A stretch of DNA of 64,000 bases, taken from NCBI RefSeq assembly GCF_020536995.1, contig NC_068358.1, positions 46,739,085 through 46,803,084 of the forward strand, given 5' to 3'. The translations under genes and the position numbers were made by a program. Shown here piece by piece: positions 14,601-27,997 of this stretch; positions within the stretch are counted from its first letter, which is position 1, and the number at the start of each line of letters is the position of its first letter. The DNA is from Dreissena polymorpha. Lineage: Eukaryota > Mollusca > Bivalvia > Myida > Dreissenidae. A model generated the notes under the pieces. It had not been told where the DNA came from. It searched no databases and saw only the letters and a list, made by a program, of their open reading frames with translations.

Positions 14601-17600
14601 CGACAGCTGATTTTGTGTCTCTAATTATTGTTACGCGTAACTTTTATGGCAAAAACTGGGATCATTGCAAAAGGCCCAAATAAATGTATTGATTGTGAAT
14701 CAGTGTACTTTTCTTGATGAAAAAGGAGACTTTTTTTTTATTTTAAGCACTTTTTTCACACAAAAAAACTCACTGACAGCATATAAAATCATGTTTTTCA
14801 AGAAAATTATTATTAAAAGCTTCACTTACAATCTAAACATACACATTGCAATTAAAATAATTAATGCTATCATGATGAGAGGAATAATTTGCAGCTTTCA
14901 AGCCGATACAAGCCTGCTACCCAAAATTAACACTTGAAATGGCGCAAATCGCTCCTTCAACAGCTTACGACACAATGTGACATTTGTTGCTCATCCAGAT
15001 AGTCTCTCTCATTAAAATAAGTCCTGTTGGCTTCATTTTATTAAGTGTTCTCTTTAAAATCCAGCGTTGAAAGCTTAAGTTTTGCAAAAATGCCACAGTC
15101 CCCATGCAAAAAAGCATGTTTGCTAAGGAATTCCTGCCCAAGGGGCCACACTAATGTCAGAAAAGTCATTTGGGTGTGATTCCTCTGTAGTTCAGTGTAC
15201 ATTCATTTCACTACCTGGGGATGACTATCAGGATCAATTTTCCCAGCTTGGTGAAGTGTTGACCTTTCAGGATGTCGATGGATCGTCCACAAGGGCTGCA
15301 CCACTGCGGCCATGGTACCGGACAGGGAGTCGGATTGAGGTGTACACAAACCCGGAGTCAGGCAAGGATCATCCAGACCTTTAATAAAATAAAATGTTAA
15401 GGCCCCTGAAACTGGCAATTATGTTCAACACTGAGATAAGGAAACACATAAAGGAGACATCATGCCATGGCTTTATCATTATTGACACGGCAAACTCGAG
15501 CAGCTGGGGACTCGGCTCTAAACAAAACAGGTATGCTCTATCAATCCGAGCAAGATGGCATGTCAGAGTTAAAAAGAGCAAACAAACATACAAAAGAGAT
15601 GTAAAGGAAATTAGAAATTAAATGCCAGAAGTAATTTCAAGTATTTTTTTTTGTCTGCAAGGGTTGCTGTGGAAAATAGTGCTTAACGCATAGTTTGGCC
15701 TGTCGGGGTTCTGCTGGCAAGAACACATCGAAGTCATATCTGCCCGAGAACTGTAAGCTTGAGATAACCATATCTGATGAAGGACTGCTTGAAGAATGCA
15801 TTCTAATTGTACTTGAACCAGATAGCATTGACAGCACAAGGCTTCAGACCCCCCAAAAGTGTGAGGCTTTCAATAGTGCTTACCTGATACCAGACCGCAA
15901 TGCCCAAGACAGTGACTTTCTCCCGGAACTGCACAGGCCGCATCCGCAGCACAATCCTTAAGCTCAATCATGGTCTGGCTGACTCTGAAATAGTGAAATC
16001 TGAATTTACAGATGCTCCTTTTTCTAAAGGTTATGAGTTTATTGCCTATCTTAAAAGCAATCACAATGACATACTAAAGAAGACATGTGCATTTCTGAAA
16101 AGACATACAGCTGCCCGATACTCGACTAGGAAAAGGCGCTATGGTCTTCACTCTGAAATTCATTACTCTAAGGGCTTAACAGAACCAAAGCCAGATCTTA
16201 CAGCTAAATGGCCCCACCTACAGCTAAATATGCTTTATAGGTTGAAAATAAAGTTATTTGTCTGAAGAACTAGCGCTATTTACTCATCAGCTATGTTGCT
16301 TCACCGGCCGCAATTCTGTAAACATAGTGTATATATGGAAATACCTAGTCTACCGCATGCGACGCACCACTACGTCCACTGTAAATACACAGCTAAGTTA
16401 GTACTCTAACGAACAAACTGAAATTCATGTTTGAATTAAACAATCAGTATGATGACTCTCATTGAAATCATGTCCAGTGCACCAGTCAGAGCAAGACAGC
16501 TAGCGGATTGTTGACCGTCTGCGGCAAAAGGGACAAATGGTCAGGCCTACAAACAAAGAGAAAAATGGCATAAATGGGTTGCATTCATGTGATTTGGCAT
16601 ATTTTTCATCTTGCTCTCCACCTGAAACTTCAATCTTTGGACATAATAATATTTACATTCAAGATTTGTTGGAAATGTAACCCTTACTTGTCCATACCAG
16701 GTCCCCCTCCCATCCGGAACAGTCCAAAACCACCTAAAACATCCATTTGAACCAAAATATTGACATCTCTCATCTATTTTAGCACCCAAATCATCAAAAC
16801 ATTCATTAAAATTCATGTTCTACTTGTCTCGATTGCAGACGAATCAATGTGACCTTGACATTGCAGTAAATGTGCTTTTTTAAGGTTATATTACACTAAT
16901 TCCGATTCCCATAGGGTCCCATTATAAAACTGACAACTTTCACAGCATTTTTCTTGCCTTTTCGACGTATCAATTTTTCCGAACCTGGTATCATTTTAAA
17001 GATGGATCTGTCCTCTTCCAATAATTGCAATCAAAAACATACCGTCTCGCAACTTCTAAGAAAGTAAATCGCTGTCGAATGAACCCACCGTTGAAAAACG
17101 TGTTTCGGAATCCTAATTTCGACAAAAGCCCCACACAATAGAAAACACACCCTCAAAAGTCCATCTTTTAAGTTAGCTTCCAATCCAAGGCATCAAAGTA
17201 CTCCAGACACATACAGGATATTACAAATAACCACAAAAGACATGTCTCACATTGTTAAATGGCTTATATTCAAGAAGAGAAAAGGAACTCTTTAGAAATA
17301 AGCACTACTTTCGAATGGACCACGGAGGGATACACAATGATTTAGTGTAATGTAACCTTTAAGGGAACTCAACTTTGTCCTATCCTTTTCAAACTTTCTC
17401 CACATGAGATTTAAACTATTTCCACAATGAATATGCAATTTCAGTGCATTCGGAGGGGGGAAAAGGCCTTAAAATGGCCGTTTAAAGCGGTGACTAAATT
17501 GGCCGCAGTCAAGTCGGAATGCATGATTTTTAGTCTAAGTGACGACAGCTGATTTTGTGTCTCTAATTATTGTTACGCGTAACTTTTATGGCAAAAACTG

Positions 17601-20552
17601 GGATCATTGCAAAAGGCCCAAATAAATGTATTGATTGTGAATCAGTGTACTTTTCTTGATGAAAAAGGAGACTTTTTTTTTATTTTAAGCACTTTTTTCA
17701 CACAAAAAAACTCACTGACAGCATATAAAATCATGTTTTTCAAGAAAATTATTATTAAAAGCTTCACTTACAATCTAAACATACACATTGCAATTAAAAT
17801 AATTAATGCTATCATGATGAGAGGAATAATTTGCAGCTTTCAAGCCGATACAAGCCTGCTACCCAAAATTAACACTTGAAATGGCGCAAATCGCTCCTTC
17901 AACAGCTTACGACACAATGTGACATTTGTTGCTCATCCAGATAGTCTCTCTCATTAAAATAAGTCCTGTTGGCTTCATTTTATTAAGTGTTCTCTTTAAA
18001 ATCCAGCGTTGAAAGCTTAAGTTTTGCAAAAATGCCACAGTCCCCATGCAAAAAAGCATGTTTGCTAAGGAATTCCTGCCCAAGGGGCCACACTAATGTC
18101 AGAAAAGTCATTTGGGTGTGATTCCTCTGTAGTTCAGTGTACATTCATTTCACTACCTGGGGATGACTATCAGGATCAATTTTCCCAGCTTGGTGAAGTG
18201 TTGACCTTTCAGGATGTCGATGGATCGTCCACAAGGGCTGCACCACTGCGGCCATGGTACCGGACAGGGAGTCGGATTGAGGTGTACACAAACCCGGAGT
18301 CAGGCAAGGATCATCCAGACCTTTAATAAAATAAAATGTTAAGGCCCCTGAAACTGGCAATTATGTTCAACACTGAGATAAGGAAACACATAAAGGAGAC
18401 ATCATGCCATGGCTTTATCATTATTGACACGGCAAACTCGAGCAGCTGGGGACTCGGCTCTAAACAAAACAGGTATGCTCTATCAATCCGAGCAAGATGG
18501 CATGTCAGAGTTAAAAAGAGCAAACAAACATACAAAAGAGATGTAAAGGAAATTAGAAATTAAATGCCAGAAGTAATTTCAAGTATTTTTTTTTGTCTGC
18601 AAGGGTTGCTGTGGAAAATAGTGCTTAACGCATAGTTTGGCCTGTCGGGGTTCTGCTGGCAAGAACACATCGAAGTCATATCTGCCCGAGAACTGTAAGC
18701 TTGAGATAACCATATCTGATGAAGGACTGCTTGAAGAATGCATTCTAATTGTACTTGAACCAGATAGCATTGACAGCACAAGGCTTCAGACCCCCCAAAA
18801 GTGTGAGGCTTTCAATAGTGCTTACCTGATACCAGACCGCAATGCCCAAGACAGTGACTTTCTCCCGGAACTGCACAGGCCGCATCCGCAGCACAATCCT
18901 TAAGCTCAATCATGGTCTGGCTGACTCTGAAATAGTGAAATCTGAATTTACAGATGCTCCTTTTTCTAAAGGTTATGAGTTTATTGCCTATCTTAAAAGC
19001 AATCACAATGACATACTAAAGAAGACATGTGCATTTCTGAAAAGACATACAGCTGCCCGATACTCGACTAGGAAAAGGCGCTATGGTCTTCACTCTGAAA
19101 TTCATTACTCTAAGGGCTTAACAGAACCAAAGCCAGATCTTACAGCTAAATGGCCCCACCTACAGCTAAATATGCTTTATAGGTTGAAAATAAAGTTATT
19201 TGTCTGAAGAACTAGCGCTATTTACTCATCAGCTATGTTGCTTCACCGGCCGCAATTCTGTAAACATAGTGTATATATGGAAATACCTAGTCTACCGCAT
19301 GCGACGCACCACTACGTCCACTGTAAATACACAGCTAAGTTAGTACTCTAACGAACAAACTGAAATTCATGTTTGAATTAAACAATCAGTATGATGACTC
19401 TCATTGAAATCATGTCCAGTGCACCAGTCAGAGCAAGACAGCTAGCGGATTGTTGACCGTCTGCGGCAAAAGGGACAAATGGTCAGGCCTACAAACAAAG
19501 AGAAAAATGGCATAAATGGGTTGCATTCATGTGATTTGGCATATTTTTCATCTTGCTCTCCACCTGAAACTTCAATCTTTGGACATAATAATATTTACAT
19601 TCAAGATTTGTTGGAAATGTAACCCTTACTTGTCCATACCAGGTCCCCCTCCCATCCGGAACAGTCCAAAACCACCTAAAACATCCATTTGAACCAAAAT
19701 ATTGACATCTCTCATCTATTTTAGCACCCAAATCATCAAAACATTCATTAAAATTCATGTTCTACTTGTCTCGATTGCAGACGAATCAATGTGACCTTGA
19801 CATTGCAGTAAATGTGCTTTTTTAAGGTTATATTACACTAATTCCGATTCCCATAGGGTCCCATTATAAAACTGACAACTTTCACAGCATTTTTCTTGCC
19901 TTTTCGACGTATCAATTTTTCCGAACCTGGTATCATTTTAAAGATGGATCTGTCCTCTTCCAATAATTGCAATCAAAAACATACCGTCTCGCAACTTCTA
20001 AGAAAGTAAATCGCTGTCGAATGAACCCACCGTTGAAAAACGTGTTTCGGAATCCTAATTTCGACAAAAGCCCCACACAATAGAAAACACACCCTCAAAA
20101 GTCCATCTTTTAAGTTAGCTTCCAATCCAAGGCATCAAAGTACTCCAGACACATACAGGATATTACAAATAACCACAAAAGACATGTCTCACATTGTTAA
20201 ATGGCTTATATTCAAGAAGAGAAAAGGAACTCTTTAGAAATAAGCACTACTTTCGAATGGACCACGGAGGGATACACAATGATTTAGTGTAATGTAACCT
20301 TTAAGGGAACTCAACTTTGTCCTATCCTTTTCAAACTTTCTCCACATGAGATTTAAACTATTTCCACAATGAATATGCAATTTCAGTGCATTCGGAGGGG
20401 GGAAAAGGCCTTAAAATGGCCGTTTAAAGCGGTGACTAAATTGGCCGCAGTCAAGTCGGAATGCATGATTTTTAGTCTAAGTGACGACAGCTGATTTTGT
20501 GTCTCTAATTATTGTTACGCGTAACTTTTATGGCAAAAACTGGGATCATTGC

Positions 20553-20575
20553 ATGCGAAATTCACCAATATCAGC
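20553..20575. repeat. 22-bp length variant in unit 7 (also in unit 8 at 23523-23546)
   Basis: Units 1-6 and 9 read ...attgcaaaggccc or ...attgcaaaaggccc at this point. Unit 7 has an additional 22 bases bounded by GCA triplets, and unit 8 has a slightly different version. The GCA/GCA boundaries suggest loss of the segment by slippage in the common form, or gain in the variant. This is the only sizeable structural variant seen between units. Confidence 0.85.
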
Positions 20576-23500
20576 AAAGGCCCAAATAAATGTATTGATT
20601 GTGAATCAGTGTACTTTTCTTGATGAAAAAGGAGACTTTTTTTTTATTTTAAGCACTTTTTTCACACAAAAAAACTCACTGACAGCATATAAAATCATGT
20701 TTTTCAAGAAAATTATTATTAAAAGCTTCACTTACAATCTAAACATACACATTGCAATTAAAATAATTAATGCTATCATGATGAGAGGAATAATTTGCAG
20801 CTTTCAAGCCGATACAAGCCTGCTACCCAAAATTAACACTTGAAATGGCGCAAATCGCTCCTTCAACAGCTTACGACACAATGTGACATTTGTTGCTCAT
20901 CCAGATAGTCTCTCTCATTAAAATAAGTCCTGTTGGCTTCATTTTATTAAGTGTTCTCTTTAAAATCCAGCGTTGAAAGCTTAAGTTTTGCAAAAATGCC
21001 ACAGTCCCCATGCAAAAAAGCATGTTTGCTAAGGAATTCCTGCCCAAGGGGCCACACTAATGTCAGAAAAGTCATTTGGGTGTGATTCCTCTGTAGTTCA
21101 GTGTACATTCATTTCACTACCTGGGGATGACTATCAGGATCAATTTTCCCAGCTTGGTGAAGTGTTGACCTTTCAGGATGTCGATGGATCGTCCACAAGG
21201 GCTGCACCACTGCGGCCATGGTACCGGACAGGGAGTCGGATTGAGGTGTACACAAACCCGGAGTCAGGCAAGGATCATCCAGACCTTTAATAAAATAAAA
21301 TGTTAAGGCCCCTGAAACTGGCAATTATGTTCAACACTGAGATAAGGAAACACATAAAGGAGACATCATGCCATGGCTTTATCATTATTGACACGGCAAA
21401 CTCGAGCAGCTGGGGACTCGGCTCTAAACAAAACAGGTATGCTCTATCAATCCGAGCAAGATGGCATGTCAGAGTTAAAAAGAGCAAACAAACATACAAA
21501 AGAGATGTAAAGGAAATTAGAAATTAAATGCCAGAAGTAATTTCAAGTATTTTTTTTTGTCTGCAAGGGTTTGCTGTGGAAAATAGTGCTTAACGCATAG
21601 TTTGGCCTGTCGGGGTTCTGCTGGCAAGAACACATCGAAGTCATATCTGCCCGAGAACTGTAAGCTTGAGATAACCATATCTGATGAAGGACTGCTTGAA
21701 GAATGCATTCTAATTGTACTTGAACCAGATAGCATTGACAGCACAAGGCTTCAGACCCCCCAAAAGTGTGAGGCTTTCAATAGTGCTTACCTGATACCAG
21801 ACCGCAATGCCCAAGACAGTGACTTTCTCCCGGAACTGCACAGGCCGCATCCGCAGCACAATCCTTAAGCTCAATCATGGTCTGGCTGACTCTGAAATAG
21901 TGAAATCTGAATTTACAGATGCTCCTTTTTCTAAAGGTTATGAGTTTATTGCCTATCTTAAAAGCAATCACAATGACATACTAAAGAAGACATGTGCATT
22001 TCTGAAAAGACATACAGCTGCCCGATACTCGACTAGGAAAAGGCGCTATGGTCTTCACTCTGAAATTCATTACTCTAAGGGCTTAACAGAACCAAAGCCA
22101 GATCTTACAGCTAAATGGCCCCACCTACAGCTAAATATGCTTTATAGGTTGAAAATAAAGTTATTTGTCTGAAGAACTAGCGCTATTTACTCATCAGCTA
22201 TGTTGCTTCACCGGCCGCAATTCTGTAAACATAGTGTATATATGGAAATACCTAGTCTATACCGCATGCGACGCACCACTACGTCCACTGTAAATACACA
22301 GCTAAGTTAGTACTCTAACGAACAAACTGAAATTCATGTTTGAATTAAACAATCAGTATGATGACTCTCATTGAAATCATGTCCAGTGCACCAGTCAGAG
22401 CAAGACAGCTAGCGGATTGTTGACCGTCTGCGGCAAAAGGGACAAATGGTCAGGCCTACAAACAAGAGGAAAAAATGGCATAAATGGGTTGCATTCATGT
22501 GATTTGGCATATTTTTCATCTTGCTCTCCACCTGAAACTTCAATCTTTGGACATAATAATATTTACATTCAAGATTTGTTGGAAATGTAACCCTTACTTG
22601 TCCATACCAGGTCCCCCTCCCATCCGGAACAGTCCAAAACCACCTAAAACATCCATTTGAACCAAAATATTGACATCTCTCATCTATTTTAGCACCCAAA
22701 TCATCAAAACATTCATTAAAATTCATGTTCTACTTGTCTCGATTGCAGACGAATCAATGTGACCTTGACATTGCAGTAAATGTGCTTTTTTAAGGTTATA
22801 TTACACTAATTCCGATTCCCATAGGGTCCCATTATAAAACTGACAACTTTCACAGCATTTTTCTTGCCTTTTCGACGTATCAATTTTTCCGAACCTGGTA
22901 TCATTTTAAAGATGGATCTGTCCTCTTCCAATAATTGCAATCAAAAACATACCGTCTCGCAACTTCTAAGAAAGTAAATCGCTGTCGAATGAACCCACCG
23001 TTGAAAAACGTGTTTCGGAATCCTAATTTCGACAAAAAGCCCCCACACAATAGAAAACACACCCTCAAAAGTCCATCTTTTAAGTTAGCTTCCAATCCAA
23101 GGCATCAAAGTACTCCAGACACATACAGGATATTACAAATAACCACAAAAGACATGTCTCACATTGTTAAATGGCTTATATTCAAGAAGAGAAAAGGAAC
23201 TCTTTAGAAATAGGCACTACTTTCGAATGGACCACGGAGGGATACACAATGATTTAGTGTAATGTAACCTTAAGGGAACTCAACTTTGTCCTATCCTTTT
23301 CAAACTTTCTCCACATGAGATTTAAACTATTTCCACAATGAATATGCAATTTCAGTGCATTCGGAGGGGGGAAAAGGCCTTAAAATGGCCGTTTAAAGCG
23401 GTGACTAAATTGGCCGCAGTCAAGTCGGAATGCATGATTTTTAGTCTAAGTGACGACAGCTGATTTTGTGTCTCTAATTATTGTTACGCGTAACTTTTAT

Positions 23501-26500
23501 GGCAAAAAACTGGGATCATTGCATGCGAAATTCCCCATATATCAGCAAAAGGCCCAAATAATGTATTGATTGTGAATCAGTGTACTTTTCTTGATGAAAA
23601 AGGAGACTTTTTTTTATTTTAAGCACTTTTTTCACACAAAAAAACTCACTGACAGCATATAAAATCATGTTTTTCAAGAAAATTATTATTAAAAGCTTCA
23701 CTTACAATCTAACATACACATTGCAATTAAAATAATTAATGCTATCATGATGAGAGGAATAATTTGCAGCTTTCAAGCCGATACAAGCCTGCTACCCAAA
23801 ATTAACACTTGAAATGGCGCAATCGCTCCTTCAACAGCTTACGACACAATGTGACATTTGTTGCTCATCCAGATAGTCTCTCTCATTAAAATAAGTCCTG
23901 TTGGCTTCATTTTATTAAGTGTTCTCTTTAAAATCCAGCGTTGAAAGCTTAAGTTTTGCAAAAATGCCACAGTCCCCATGCAAAAAGCATGTTTGCTAAG
24001 GAATTCCTGCCCGAGGGGCCACACTAATGTCAGAAAAGTCATTGGGTGTGATTCTCTGTAGTTCAGTGTACATTCATTTCACTACCTGGGGATGACTATC
24101 AGGATCAATTTTTCCCAGCTTGGTGAAGTGTTGACCTTTCAGGATGTCGATGGATCGTCCACAAGGGCTGCACCACTGCGGCCATGGTACCGGACAGGGA
24201 GTCGGATTGAGGTGTACACAAACCCGGAGTCAGGCAAGGATCATCCAGACCTTTAATAAAATAAAATGTTAAGGCCCCTGAACTGGCAATTATGTTCAAC
24301 ACTGAGATAAGGAAACACATAAAGGAGACATCATGCCATGGCTTTATCATTATTGACACTGGCAAACTCGAGCAGCTGGGGACTCGGCTCTAAACAAAAC
24401 AGGTATGCTCTATCAATCCGAGCAAGATGGCATGTCAGAGTTAAAAAGAGCAAACAAACATACAAAAGAGATGTAAAGGAAATTAGAAATTAAATGCCAG
24501 AAGTAATTTCAAGTATTTTTTTTTGTCTGCAAGGGTTGCTGTGGAAAATAGTGCTTAACGCATAGTTTGGCCTGTCGGGGTTCTGCTGGCAAGAACACAT
24601 CGAAGTCATATCTGCCCGAGAACTGTAAGCTTGAGATAACCATATCTGATGAAGGACTGCTTGAAGAATGCATTCTAATTGTACTTGAACCAGATAGCAT
24701 TGACAGCACAAGGCTTCAGACCCCCCAAAAGTGTGAGGCTTTCAATAGTGCTTACCTGATACCAGACCGCAATGCCCAAGACAGTGACTTTCTCCCGGAA
24801 CTGCACAGGCCGCATCCGCAGCACAATCCTTAAGCTCAATCATGGTCTGGCTGACTCTGAAATAGTGAAATCTGAATTTACAGATGCTCCTTTTTCTAAA
24901 GGTTATGAGTTTATTGCCTATCTTAAAAGCAATCACAATGACATACTAAAGAAGACATGTGCATTTCTGAAAAGACATACAGCTGCCCGATACTCGACTA
25001 GGAAAAGGCGCTATGGTCTTCACTCTGAAATTCATTACTCTAAGGGCTTAACAGAACCAAAGCCAGATCTTACAGCTAAATGGCCCCACCTACAGCTAAA
25101 TATGCTTTATAGGTTGAAAATAAAGTTATTTGTCTGAAGAACTAGCGCTATTTACTCATCAGCTATGTTGCTTCACCGGCCGCAATTCTGTAAACATAGT
25201 GTATATATGGAAATACCTAGTCTACCCGCATGCGACGCACCACTACGTCCACTGTAAATACACAGCTAAGTTAGTACTCTAACGAACAAACTGAAATTCA
25301 TGTTTGAATTAAACAATCAGTATGATGACTCTCATTGAAATCATGTCCAGTGCACCAGTCAGAGCAAGACAGCTAGCGGATTGTTGACCGTCTGCGGCAA
25401 AAGGGACAAATGGTCAGGCCTACAAACAAAGAGAAAAATGGCAATAATGGGTTGCATTCATGTGATTTGGCATATTTTTCATCTTGCTCCTCCACCTGAA
25501 ACTTCAATCTTTTGGACATAATAATATTTACACTTCAAGATTTGTTGGAAATGTAACCCTTACTTGTCCATACCAGGTCCCCCTCCCATCCGGAAACAGT
25601 CCAAAACCACCTAAACATCCATTTGAACCAAAAATATTGACATCTCTCATCTATTTTAGCACCCAAATCATCAAACATTCATTACAATTCATGTTCTACT
25701 TGTCTCGCTTGCAGACGAATCAATGTGACCTTGACATTGCAGTAAATGTGCTTTTTTAAGGTTATATTACACTAATTCCGATTCCCATAGGGTCCCATTA
25801 TAAAACTGACAACTTTCACAGCATTTTTCTTGCCTTTTCGACGTATCAATTTTTCCGAACTGGTCTCATTTTAAAGATGGATCTGTCCTCTTCCAATATT
25901 GCAAATCAAAAACTACCGTCTCGCAACTTCTAAGAAGTAAATCGCTGTCGAATGAAACCACCGTTGAAAAACGTGTTTCGGAATCCTAAATTTCGACAAA
26001 AGCCCCACACAATAGAAAAACACCACCCTCAAAAGTCCATCTTTTAAGTTAGCTTCCAATCCAAGGCATCAAAGTACTCCAGACACATACAGGATATTAC
26101 AAATAACCACAAAAGACATGTCTCACATTGTTAAATGGCTTATTATTAAGAAGAGAAAGGAACTCTTTAGAAATAAGCACTACTTTCGAATGGACCACGG
26201 AGGGATACACAATGATTTAAGTGTAATGTAACCTTTAAGGGAACTCAACTGTGTCCTATCCTTTCAAACTTTTCCACATGAGATTTTTAAACTATTTCCA
26301 CAATGAACATGCAATTTCAGTGCATTGGAGGGGGAAAAGGCCTTAAAATGGCCGTTTAAATCGGTGACTAATTGGCCGCAGTCAAGCGGAATGCATGATT
26401 TTAGTCTAAGTGACGACAGCTGATTTTGTGTCTCTAATTATTGTACGCGTAACTTTTATGGCAAAAACTGGGATCATTGCAAAGGCCCAAATAAATGTAT

Positions 26501-27047
26501 TGATTGTGAATCAGTGTACTTTTCTTGATGAAAAAGGAGACTTTTTTGTATTTTAAGCACTTTTTCACACAAAAAAACTCACTGACAGCATATAAAATCA
26601 TGTTTTTCAAGAAAATTATTATTAAAGCTTCACTTACAATCTAAACATACCACATGCAATTAATTAATATATTAATGCTATCATGATGAGAGGAATAATT
26701 TGCAGATTTCAAGCCGATACAAGCCTGATACCCCAAAATTAACACTTGAAATGGCGCAAATCGCTTCCTCAACAGCTACGACACAATGTGACATTTGTTG
26801 CTCATCCAGATAGTCTCTCTCATTAAATAAGTCCATGTGGCTTCATTTTATAAGTGTTCTCTTTTAAAATCCAGCGTTGAAAGCTTAAGTTTTGCAAAAA
26901 TGCCACAGTCCCCATGCAAAAAAGCATGTTTGCTAAGGAATTCCTGCCAAGGGGCCACACTAATGTCAGAAAAGTCATTTGGTGTGATTCCTCTGTGTTC
27001 AGTGTAAATTCATTTCACTACCTGGGGATGACTATCAGGATCAATTT

Positions 27048-27147
27048 NNNNNNNNNNNNNNNNNNNNNNNNNNNNNNNNNNNNNNNNNNNNNNNNNNNNN
27101 NNNNNNNNNNNNNNNNNNNNNNNNNNNNNNNNNNNNNNNNNNNNNNN
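27048..27147. other. Assembly gap of 100 Ns
   Basis: Exactly 100 unknown bases, a typical fixed-size scaffold gap. The true distance and the copy number of the array here are unknown. Confidence 0.99.
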
Positions 27148-27818
27148 TACGCTTGACACATAAAACCTAAAGTCTGATGACAGGGCTCATGTTGTCTGTT
27201 ATTAAGTTTATGGTATCAACTGCTAAACAGTGAGACAAAAACAAATTCACTAGACATGACACACAAAATATCTTAACGCACACAAATGAATTTACATGTA
27301 ATTGGTTATCCGCTTGGAGATGTCGTTTCCAAGCATTTGGGTTTGAAGTAGTTTAGTTGTTGCCCAACCTCACACATGGCCATTAACTCATTTACAAAAT
27401 GACAATATTCTATGATATTGATTGATGCACATGTCTGTGCAAAATATGCATAATTCCAATAGAATGCCATGGGTTCTATTTAAGTTTGAAACTTTTTATC
27501 GACCTTGTAATATGAAAATTCACATACAATGGTTGAAATAAGAATGTTCCTTGGATGGGTCAAGAATAACTGGGACTTGAATTAACATACAAAGAAATAG
27601 TAAATGGTGCAAAAAATAATTGTAATCAAAAGGGTGTAATTAAATATATATATTGTATGGTATCGTAATTTACATCTATTTACAAAGTGTCTGGATTAAG
27701 GTACTCGGTTATTCAGTACCTGTTACAGTACATAAAACACATTCTTATCCTTCTTATAGTTAGCAGTTTTCTGCTGCATTGTCATTCAAACTTTGAACAA
27801 TTTATTTCTGTACTGCAG
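27148..27818 (+). other. Intron sequence 5' of the first visible paracaspase exon
   Basis: AT-rich, with no repeat or coding signal that I can support. It ends in a pyrimidine-rich tract and a CAG acceptor (tactgcag) at 27818. No first-Ig or death-domain exon was found here. Confidence 0.6.
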
Positions 27819-27997
27819 GCGAGACTGGATCAGATTTGAAGATCGTGATATTCAGGAGCAGGTGAAGCAAGGCCTGTACCAGTGTGAGGTTTCCTTGGCA
27901 AAACCTGTAGCAGGCATCGAGAGAAAGCGCAAACTCAGCAAATCAGCATTCCTCAGGCTGAAGATCCCTGCTGTGACCGACAACATTATGTACAACC
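27819..27997 (+). CDS. MALT1: Paracaspase exon: end of Ig domain 2 and linker
   Basis: It starts with the third base of a codon after a CAG acceptor and ends with the first base of a codon at CC/GTAAGT. The product has the Ig strand-F signature GLYQCEV, then a basic linker. C at 27997 plus CT of the next exon makes a codon, so the phase fits the caspase exon exactly. The donor is the first copy of the 42-bp repeat that fills the following intron, so later copies could act as alternative ends. Confidence 0.85.

Larger units (their letters stand above)
1..27047. repeat. Tandem array of a 2,942-bp unit (9 full units plus a partial tenth)
   Basis: The sequence repeats head to tail. Using the phase of base 1, units begin at 1, 2943, 5885, 8827, 11769, 14711, 17653, 20617, 23588 and 26522, and the last is cut by the gap. 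Units 1-6 are all 2,942 bp and look identical; unit 7 is 2,964, unit 8 is 2,971 and unit 9 is 2,934 bp. The unit is AT-rich. It contains an inverted-repeat element (2174-2647 in unit 1), several AATAAA motifs and only short ORFs (121 codons at most in the standard unit). I do not recognise it as rDNA, histone, 5S or snRNA repeat. It may be a large-unit satellite or a recent segmental amplification. It lies 5' of, or within an intron of, the paracaspase gene that follows. True copy number is unknown because the array runs off both the window start and a gap. Confidence 0.97.

Noticed and set aside
20481-20843. 120-codon ORF at the unit 7/8 border
   Set aside because: It is a longer version of an ORF in every unit, extended only because the 22-bp variant changes the frame upstream.
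22935-23207. 90-codon basic ORF in unit 8
   Set aside because: It lies within the MITE present in every unit and is open only in the copy with indels near the gap.
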